From: an uncultured Planctomycetota bacterium
GTDB lineage: Bacteria > Planctomycetota > Planctomycetia > Pirellulales > Thermoguttaceae
Assembly: GCA_902797455.1 (NCBI GenBank)
Contig: CADBTE010000040.1
Coordinates: forward strand, 1 to 13,217
DNA length: 13,217 bases
Reading direction: 5' to 3'
The notes under the pieces are model-generated. The model saw only the letters and a program-made list of their open reading frames with translations. It searched no databases and had not been told where the DNA came from. The position numbers and the translations under genes are program-made. Positions 1 through 4,476 of the stretch are shown here, in pieces. Numbering within the stretch: the stretch's first letter is position 1; the number at the start of each line of letters is the position of its first letter.

Positions 1-888
1 CAGCCGCGCGCAGCGCAGCAGAATGATCGACGAGACCGCCCGGGCCTCCTCCGGCGAGATCGCGGTACCGTCGGCCAGCGAGGCGAAGGCACTGCCGGCC
101 CGGTCGAAAGAGGCATGCTCATCGAAATCAAACAGCGCGAAACCGTGGTCGGCCAGACGTCCGCCGAGCCGGTGGAACGCCTCGTGCCGGGCGGCCAGCG
201 CGTCGAGAAGATCGTCCAGGGAACGGATCGACCGGTCGGCCGTGCGGCCCAGCTTTTCCAGATACGCCTGGTAGGCGCGCGCCCCATCTTCGGTCACCGC
301 GCCTAAGGGGAGCGCCTTATCGGGGCGGAAGGTGGGAAGAACGCGGATGCCGAAAAGCCCCTTTTCGTACTCGCCGGCGAGCCGACGGTGCGCCTCGAGC
401 CGATCGGCCGGATCGTCGGTAGTGCAAACCACCTTCACGTTCATTCGGGTCATTAAGCCGCGGGCCGAAAAGCCGTCGCCGGCCAAAAGCTCGTTGCATC
501 GGTTCCAGATCGACTCGGCGGTATCGCCGCCGAGATAGCGATCGGTGATCCCAAACGGATTGGCCAGCTCGAGGATCGTCCAATGGAAAAGGGGATGGCG
601 GATCGTCTTCGGGAAGACACGCGACCAGGCGAGAAATTTCTCCCAGTCGGAAGAATCGCCGGTGATGAATTTTTCGGGGACGCCGCAGGAGCGCATCGCC
701 CGCCATTTGTAGTGGTCCCCCCCCAGCCAGATCTGCGCGAGATTGTCGAAGCGGCGGTCTTCGGCGATCTCCTTGACCGGGAGATGGCAGTGATAGTCGA
801 TGATCGGCTTTCCCTCGGCGTACTCGTGATAGAGCCGACGGGCCGACTCGGTACGAAGGAGGAAATCGGGGTTGTACAGTCCGCTCAT
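1..888 (-). CDS. uxaC: Uronate isomerase (glucuronate/galacturonate isomerase), C-terminus cut by window edge
   Basis: Interconverts D-glucuronate with D-fructuronate and D-galacturonate with D-tagaturonate, the first cytoplasmic step of hexuronate breakdown. The 296 visible codons are open to base 1; the family is about 470 residues, so roughly the last third lies outside. Visible signatures are the metal-binding HxH in DYHCHLP (H33, H35), the substrate-region stretch WLGGDHYKWRAMRSCGV, the FHWTILELANPFGI segment and the CTTDDP motif near residue 140. The ATG at 888 is preceded by GGAGGGGAG inside the end of the upstream gene, and its first four bases (ATGA) contain that gene's stop codon, so translation is probably coupled. 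The pairing with a LarA-type racemase/epimerase suggests a sugar-acid pathway. The family call is strong; which uronate is the real substrate cannot be told from sequence. Confidence 0.93.
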   Translation of the reverse strand, partial: MSGLYNPDFLLRTESARRLYHEYAEGKPIIDYHCHLPVKEIAEDRRFDNLAQIWLGGDHYKWRAMRSCGVPEKFITGDSSDWEKFLAWSRVFPKTIRHPLFHWTILELANPFGITDRYLGGDTAESIWNRCNELLAGDGFSARGLMTRMNVKVVCTTDDPADRLEAHRRLAGEYEKGLFGIRVLPTFRPDKALPLGAVTEDGARAYQAYLEKLGRTADRSIRSLDDLLDALAARHEAFHRLGGRLADHGFALFDFDEHASFDRAGSAFASLADGTAISPEEARAVSSIILLRCARL

Positions 889-2174
889 TGTCTCCCCTCC
901 AGTTTCGCCGCGGTGGTCCAAAGCCCGGCGCTGGGGGTACTGATATAGTACACTTCCTCACCGTCGGGCATCGTGTTGAAGCCGTTCTTCATGGAGGCGG
1001 GGTTATAGCGCGCGAGCGTCTCGTTCAGATCGGCGTAATGAAAACCGACCGACTCGACCTCCTCACGGGAGAGATGCCCCGGAGCGTAGGTGATTTTGAA
1101 ACGCCCTTCGGAAGAACCGTGAATAAGGTGCGCGGTCCCGTGGGTGAGGTCTTGGAGAACCGGCTCGGTCTTCCAAAGGCGCATAATGTTCTCGGTCCCC
1201 GAATAGCCGTAGCGGCGAATCAGCGCGTCGACATCTTCCTGTTCGCCGAAGCGCTTCAGCCCGGGGGCGATGATCAGCAGCTCGCCGCCGTCGGCCATCG
1301 CCATGCGGGTACGATAGATCGCCTTATTGGCGACCCAAGTGCTGTAGAACTCATCCCCCTGCATCACGGCGACCACCTTTTTCAGCGGCTCGACAATAGT
1401 GATATTCTGCCGACGTGAGGCACGGGCGGCCATAAGGTAGGTATCGACGTCGTCGCCGACATAAACCCCGGTGTGCCCGAGGCGCCCCTGCTGATCGTAC
1501 GCCATCACGACCTCGAAGTAGAAGTCGGGCAGATCGCCGAGATAATCATTTTCGGCCTTGTTATAACATTTTCTCAGCGGGGTGGTCAGGTTCCCGAGAT
1601 TGTTCTCGATCCCGCAGCACGCCGCCATCATGTGCGAGGCGCAGATCATCGGCTTGCCTCCCAAACCGATGAAGTAGTTCTTGTTATGGTTGGCGAAGCC
1701 GAGCACCTCGTGAGGAACGATATGCCCGACATTGACGATCAAATCCCATCCACCGTCGAGCAGCAGCGTATTGAGCGAAACGGGGATGGCCCAGTCGGCT
1801 TTGCCGCTCGAGACATCGCGGACGAAGTCGGCGGGGACCTCGCCGATCGTGCGGGCGCCGCCGCGCCAATCGTGCGCGTGAATCCGCTCTTCGGGGACGG
1901 TACCGAACATCCACTTATTCTGCTGCGGCGTGTGGGGAACGTGCTGGCCGAGGGTCGGAATCAGATGAACCTCCGCCCCCAGATCGGTATAGAAGTGATA
2001 GAGCGATTCGGTGATCCAGCCGGCGCCGCTGTGGGCCCGGGTAATATCGGGGGGAAGAAGCAGAACACGGCGCGGCTTGGGACAGATTCGCCCCAACGAT
2101 TCCTCGGCGGCCCGCCGGGCCAGTTCCAAAACCGCCTGACGGTTAAGTTCCCCTTCTTGATAAAACCAGGGCAT
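885..2174 (-). CDS. LarA-family nickel-pincer-nucleotide racemase/epimerase (DUF2088 type), substrate unknown
   Basis: A 429-residue cytoplasmic protein of the nickel-dependent lactate racemase superfamily (LarA is about 424 residues). These enzymes invert a hydroxyl-bearing carbon next to a carboxylate by hydride transfer to a nickel-pincer cofactor. Visible motifs are PPDITRAHSGAG (residues 41-52), LGQHVPH (H78), GHIVPHEVLGF (H155), K165 in NHNKNYFIG and H181 in ASHMMAACCG. The spacings H155 to K165 (10) and K165 to H181 (16) equal those recalled for LarA H174, K184 (cofactor attachment) and H200 (nickel ligand). The start at 2174 is chosen because GGGGGAGGA lies just upstream; the open frame runs further back to 2240 without a ribosome site and with no family sequence. 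The stop overlaps the uronate isomerase start. The local pathway suggests an aldonate or uronate epimerase rather than lactate racemase, by inference. The cofactor genes larB, larC and larE are not in the window. Confidence 0.85.
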   Translation of the reverse strand: MPWFYQEGELNRQAVLELARRAAEESLGRICPKPRRVLLLPPDITRAHSGAGWITESLYHFYTDLGAEVHLIPTLGQHVPHTPQQNKWMFGTVPEERIHAHDWRGGARTIGEVPADFVRDVSSGKADWAIPVSLNTLLLDGGWDLIVNVGHIVPHEVLGFANHNKNYFIGLGGKPMICASHMMAACCGIENNLGNLTTPLRKCYNKAENDYLGDLPDFYFEVVMAYDQQGRLGHTGVYVGDDVDTYLMAARASRRQNITIVEPLKKVVAVMQGDEFYSTWVANKAIYRTRMAMADGGELLIIAPGLKRFGEQEDVDALIRRYGYSGTENIMRLWKTEPVLQDLTHGTAHLIHGSSEGRFKITYAPGHLSREEVESVGFHYADLNETLARYNPASMKNGFNTMPDGEEVYYISTPSAGLWTTAAKLEGRQ

Positions 2175-2187
2175 CTTGTCCTCCCCC

Positions 2188-2211
2188 GCCGCGCGGCATC
2201 GAGCGCGCGGC
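2188..2211 (-). promoter_or_regulatory. GC-rich inverted repeat just upstream of the LarA-family gene's ribosome site
   Basis: A perfect 8-bp inverted repeat, GCCGCGCG and CGCGCGGC with an 8-base spacer, sits directly before the Shine-Dalgarno of the LarA-like gene. It could be a regulator operator for the sugar-acid operon or a leader hairpin. No T-run follows it, so it is not a terminator. The role is inferred. Confidence 0.4.
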
Positions 2212-2224
2212 ATTGATCGCTTCG

Positions 2225-2263
2225 AAAAAACTAAAAACAATCGGCTGACAGACTCATCAGCCG
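2225..2263 (-). terminator. Rho-independent terminator after the 92-residue protein
   Basis: Read on the minus strand, CGGCTGA and TCAGCCG form a perfect 7-bp stem with an 8-base loop (2242-2263), followed by ATTGTTTTTAGTTTTTT. It lies between the stop of the small gene (2301) and the LarA-like start (2174), so the sugar-acid operon probably has its own promoter or depends on read-through. Confidence 0.75.
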
Positions 2264-2300
2264 GTCGGTACTCGTTTTAGGGCTTCGGTCCCCCTTCGCG

Positions 2301-2579
2301 CTAGGGGCGCGGAGGTTCTTGAGGACGAGGGGGCCGGGCGCCGATCTTATCGGTCACGTCCATAATGACGTCGGCCAACTCGGTGGAGGAGACGTCATCA
2401 AGCGTCTTGCCTTTGCGTCCCAATTCTTCGTTGACTTTGACCGCGGTCTCCTGCATCAGCGCGTGCGTCTCTTCGCTTCCCCCCATCAAGGTGAAATTCT
2501 CGCCGCGGGTCAGACGCACCTGGCCGTCGCGATTGTCCAGGCCGAGCCCCAGAAGGGCTTTTTTCTTATTCGGTCTCAT
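2301..2579 (-). CDS. Small conserved-looking protein of unknown function (92 aa)
   Basis: The product is soluble and has no signal peptide or membrane segment. It opens with a basic stretch (MRPNKKKALLGLGLDN), then DGQVRLTRGENFTLMGGSEETH, a helical region (ALMQETAVKVNEELGRKGKTLDDV) and a proline-rich end (ARPPRPQEPPRP). The GENF-LMGGSEETH segment resembles small uncharacterised planctomycete proteins I recall, but I can name no family. The gene is flanked by two terminators, one after the upstream FHA gene and one after itself, so it is probably a single-gene unit. The ribosome site is weak (AGAAG just before the ATG). Coding status is supported by the helical periodicity, the position between terminators and the same strand as both neighbours. 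No function is proposed. Confidence 0.65.
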   Translation of the reverse strand: MRPNKKKALLGLGLDNRDGQVRLTRGENFTLMGGSEETHALMQETAVKVNEELGRKGKTLDDVSSTELADVIMDVTDKIGARPPRPQEPPRP

Positions 2580-2640
2580 CTTCTATCATTGCCTCGTCTT
2601 GAGTCGTCTATGGCGGCTTGGGGGTACATAAAAGGTCGAC

Positions 2641-2690
2641 CAAAGAAAAAAGGTCTCCCTCGGCATATTATACGGCGGGGAAACCTTTTC
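2641..2690 (-). terminator. Rho-independent terminator after the FHA gene
   Basis: A 12-position stem with one mismatch pairs 2648-2659 (AAAAGGTCTCCC-like) with 2678-2689 (GGGAAACCTTTT). On the minus strand it is followed by TTTTTTCTTTG. The loop is long (about 18 bases). It lies about 50 bp past the FHA stop codon. Confidence 0.7.
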
Positions 2691-2742
2691 ACATGTTTGA
2701 TAACGCCCTGCGCGAAAGCGGCGCGCGGGGCGGGAGTGAATT

Positions 2743-3429
2743 TTATTCTTGGAAGAAATTCTTCAGCGCGTTGGCCGCGGCGTCCGGATCGGCTTGCAGG
2801 GGAGGCGTCACCGGTTTGGGGGCGGCTGCCTGGCGGGTGACGGTGACGTCGTCGGGGCCCGCCGATTTTTTGTTTCCCTGCGATTCGGGAATATCCATGA
2901 GCTGCTCGAGCACGTCTTCTTCGTCGGAATCGGCGGCCAGACCAAGCTCGGCAAGCTGATCGGCCTGGATCGTCTTGGTTCCGGCGGCCGCGTTCGCGTC
3001 GTCCTCCATAAGCCAATCGGACAGATCGGTCGAGGAGGCACTCGCGGAATCGGCCTTCGGCGACTGTTCGACCGTGCGGGCCACAAGCTCCTGCATCGTC
3101 TCGATCTTCGGCTTTTTCTTCTCCGCCGCCAGAGCGACCGTCAGGACAACCTCAAAATCGAGCGGGCCGATAATGAGGTGATCGCCGTTCTTGAGCTCTT
3201 CCTCAACATTGACACGCTTGCCATTGACGAAAACACCGTTTTTGCTCCCCAAGTCGCGAGCGGCGACATAACCGTCCTCGGAGAGGATAGCGCAGTGGTA
3301 CCGGCTGATCAGCTCGCTTTTCGGCTTGAGATGGCAATCTTCGGCACGTCCGATGAGAAAACGAGGGCGATTGATCGGAATCAGCTGCCCTGCCCTTGTA
3401 CCATTAGTAACCTTTAACTGAACTTGCAT
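2743..3429 (-). CDS. FHA-domain protein with long acidic/Ala-rich tail
   Basis: A 228-residue cytoplasmic protein. Residues 1-97 form a forkhead-associated domain, which binds phosphothreonine peptides: the family marks FLIGR (G27 R28), ISRYH (S42 R43 H45), DLGSKNGVFVNG (N64, N69, G70) and NGDHLIIG are all present, so peptide binding is likely intact. Residues 98-228 are low complexity, rich in Ala, Asp, Glu and Lys, with a LSDWLMEDD patch near 137 and a final helix AANALKNFF. The start at 3429 was chosen because FHA domains usually begin at once (MQVQLKV) and GGGGAG precedes it, though only 3 bases away; in-frame starts at 3447 and 3468 lack ribosome sites. No kinase gene is adjacent, so the phosphoprotein partner is unknown. 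It is probably a signalling adaptor. A terminator follows it. Confidence 0.88.
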   Translation of the reverse strand: MQVQLKVTNGTRAGQLIPINRPRFLIGRAEDCHLKPKSELISRYHCAILSEDGYVAARDLGSKNGVFVNGKRVNVEEELKNGDHLIIGPLDFEVVLTVALAAEKKKPKIETMQELVARTVEQSPKADSASASSTDLSDWLMEDDANAAAGTKTIQADQLAELGLAADSDEEDVLEQLMDIPESQGNKKSAGPDDVTVTRQAAAPKPVTPPLQADPDAAANALKNFFQE

Positions 3430-3611
3430 TGGCTCCCCATCAATCATCCGTTTTTTCAGACCCGCCACAAACCAGGCACGCGGGACACCCGCCGCGTTCT
3501 CGGCGGCGCCGCGAACCTTAGCCGACAGTAACGGTCTTTCCCTTTACTGAAAGCAACAATAATAGCTGCCTTATACAGACAATCGGTTTTGAGCCTGGGA
3601 CGGCCCGGCCT

Positions 3612-3643
3612 CTTTCAGGCGCGAACAAAGCGCCGGGTGAAAG
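3612..3643. other. Long stem-loop upstream of the FHA gene
   Basis: CTTTCA plus GGCGC (3612-3622) pair with GCGCC plus TGAAAG (3630-3643), interrupted by a GGG bulge, around a 7-base loop GAACAAA. The 11 pairs are good for a chance hairpin. Neither strand has a T-run after it, so it is not a typical terminator. It could be an operator, a leader structure of the FHA mRNA or part of a small RNA. Confidence 0.4.
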
Positions 3644-4024
3644 AAACCTAAGAACAACGAATGAATGAAAACAAAAAACCCGTTCTCAAAACCGCTAATC
3701 GACAGGCACCTGCCGGTCGTCGGCGCGCGAAAGAAGGCACCTCCGGCCGAGAGAATACCCGCAATATATATTATGGATTCTATCGGTTTTTCGACGGCGC
3801 GCTCTGGAGTAAGGCAGACCGGGAAGGAATAAACTACCCTGGTTTCTTAAATCACGCAATCGAAAGACAAGAGTTATTCTAACAGGTTCGATGGGGTTTT
3901 CAAGAATAGACAAAAGATTTTTGAGGAATTTTTTGGTTGCCCGGCGATCCCCGCGGTCCAACAGTGATAGCGATTTCAACGGCTGTATCGGAAAAACAGC
4001 GCGGTTTCCCCCTTTTTTATCGTT

Positions 4025-4056
4025 TCCCGCCCTATAATTGAGGATCGCGGGCGGGA
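4025..4056. promoter_or_regulatory. 8-bp inverted repeat enclosing a TATAAT box
   Basis: TCCCGCCC (4025-4032) and GGGCGGGA (4049-4056) are perfect complements separated by 16 bases that begin with TATAAT (4033-4038). A -10 box within an operator-like dyad would suit a repressed promoter, but no good -35 box lies 16-18 bases upstream, so this remains weak. Confidence 0.25.
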
Positions 4057-4079
4057 TAGATCTCGGCGCCTCATCGTAG

Positions 4080-4124
4080 TAAAAAAAGCCCCCCGTCGGC
4101 CGAAATACGTTTCCTGGCCGGCGG
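4080..4124 (-). terminator. Terminator-like hairpin on the minus strand with no evident upstream gene
   Basis: On the minus strand CCGCCGGCC (4124-4116) pairs with GGCCGACGG (4101-4093), 9 pairs with one G-U, loop 14 bases, followed by GGGGC and then seven Ts (4087-4081). This is the form of a Rho-independent terminator, yet nothing convincing is encoded on that strand between here and 4476. It may end an antisense or small transcript starting in the AT-rich repeats. Confidence 0.4.
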
Positions 4125-4144
4125 CAGGCGGGAGGAACCGAAAT

Positions 4145-4202
4145 AATCGTTATAATCGATACAATTTAACACGAATCGTTATAATCGTTAGATTTTAACA
4201 CT
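4145..4202. repeat. 29-bp tandem direct repeat, two copies
   Basis: Copies at 4145-4173 and 4174-4202 abut exactly. Both start with the identical 14 bases AATCGTTATAATCG and end in TTTAACAC or TTTTAACAC context, with 5 differences over 29 positions. The unit contains a partial dyad around TTATAA. Lying about 60 bp upstream of the first promoter of the YTV-type gene, the copies are candidates for paired regulator-binding sites. Confidence 0.75.
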
Positions 4203-4217
4203 ATCGGGCCGCGATCC

Positions 4218-4239
4218 GGTTTTTTCGGTCGAAAAAGCC
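4218..4239 (+). other. Hairpin preceding the first promoter module
   Basis: GGTTTTTTC and GAAAAAGCC pair over 9 positions (one G-T) around the tetraloop GGTC. It sits just before the T-rich start of promoter module 1, the same relative place that the GC-rich hairpin at 4323-4337 has before module 2. It could insulate the promoter from upstream transcription. Confidence 0.4.
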
Positions 4240-4242
4240 CTT

Positions 4243-4300
4243 CGGATTTTGATATTTTTTTTGACAGTAACGGCGGTGCGGGTTATTATGACTGTAAAGG
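4243..4300 (+). promoter_or_regulatory. Promoter module copy 1 (P1) for the YTV-type gene
   Basis: This contains a full -35 box TTGACA (4261-4266), a 17-base spacer and the -10 box TATTAT (4284-4289), preceded by a T-rich tract (GGATTTTGATATTTTTT) suitable as an UP element. The expected start is near 4296. A 6-bp inverted repeat GTTATT/AATAAC (4300-4317) sits at the predicted start and may be an operator. It is 84% identical (49/58 positions) to module 2. Confidence 0.8.
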
Positions 4301-4322
4301 TTATTACGCGAAATAACAAAAA

Positions 4323-4352
4323 CCGGGGAACCCCCGGATTTTGATATTTTTT
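4323..4352 (+). terminator. Terminator/attenuator-like hairpin between the two promoters
   Basis: CCGGGG (4323-4328) and CCCCGG (4332-4337) form a 6-bp all-GC stem with loop AAC, followed by ATTTTGATATTTTTT. A transcript from P1 would meet this about 30 bases after its start, so P1 may mostly give a short RNA of about 55 nt unless termination is overcome. The T-tract also forms the upstream element of P2. Confidence 0.5.
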
Positions 4353-4392
4353 CTGACAGTAATAGCGATGCCGGTTATTATGATTATAATAG
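4335..4392 (+). promoter_or_regulatory. Promoter module copy 2 (P2) for the YTV-type gene
   Basis: The -35 box CTGACA (4353-4358), a 17-base spacer and the -10 box TATTAT (4376-4381) repeat the geometry of P1 exactly, 92 bp downstream. The expected start is near 4388, giving a leader of about 89 bases to the ATG at 4477. It is preceded by the same T-rich tract as P1. Confidence 0.78.
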
Positions 4393-4427
4393 ATAATTAG
4401 GGCAAACAGGCAATATAGGCAAAATAA

Positions 4428-4452
4428 CTTACTGTCCTGTGATACAGGTAAG
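4428..4452 (+). promoter_or_regulatory. Leader stem-loop before the YTV-type gene's ribosome site
   Basis: CCTGT-GAT-ACAGG forms a 5-bp stem extended, past a CTGT bulge, by CTTA/TAAG. It ends 9 bases before the AAGGAG ribosome site (4462-4467). It could stabilise the mRNA or modulate initiation; no ligand-binding class is recognised. Confidence 0.35.
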
Positions 4453-4476
4453 CCAAATATTAAGGAGCTGCACACT

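Larger units (their letters stand above)
3430..4476. other. 1-kb intergenic region without a convincing gene; structured and AT-rich towards the right
   Basis: This lies between the divergent FHA gene and the YTV-type gene. Two short open frames (3661-3882 plus, 3695-3979 minus) overlap each other, lack ribosome sites and look like chance. What it holds instead: a stem-loop at 3612-3643, a weak plus-strand GGAAA/TTTCC hairpin before a T-run at about 3990-4018, an inverted repeat around a TATAAT at 4025-4056, a minus-strand terminator-like hairpin at 4080-4124, a 29-bp tandem repeat at 4145-4202, and the doubled promoter module at 4243-4392. An unannotated small RNA is possible but not shown. 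Confidence 0.7.

Noticed and set aside
317..961. 214-codon minus-strand frame overlapping uronate isomerase
   Set aside because: It is in a different frame from the clear UxaC motifs (DYHCHLP, WLGGDHYKWR, CTTDDP) and is Arg/Pro-rich; a frame shadow.
2175..2240. Longer start for the LarA-like gene at 2240
   Set aside because: The extension reads through the terminator tail and the GC dyad and has no ribosome site; GGGGGAGGA precedes the ATG at 2174.
3661..3882. 73-codon plus-strand open frame in the intergenic region (with a 94-codon minus-strand frame at 3695-3979)
   Set aside because: Neither has a ribosome site, signal, domain or family resemblance, and they overlap on opposite strands. 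They are probably chance, though a small RNA here cannot be excluded.
4145..4392. Possible CRISPR-like or origin iteron array
   Set aside because: There are only two copies of each repeat, no regular unique spacers, no cas genes, and no DnaA-box cluster or dnaA/dnaN neighbours. The promoter explanation fits the second repeat pair exactly.
4188..4475. 95-codon minus-strand frame across the promoter repeats
   Set aside because: Its product is simply the translated promoter repeat (two similar Asn/Tyr/Lys-rich blocks) and the strand carries the reverse of two strong promoters; not a gene.
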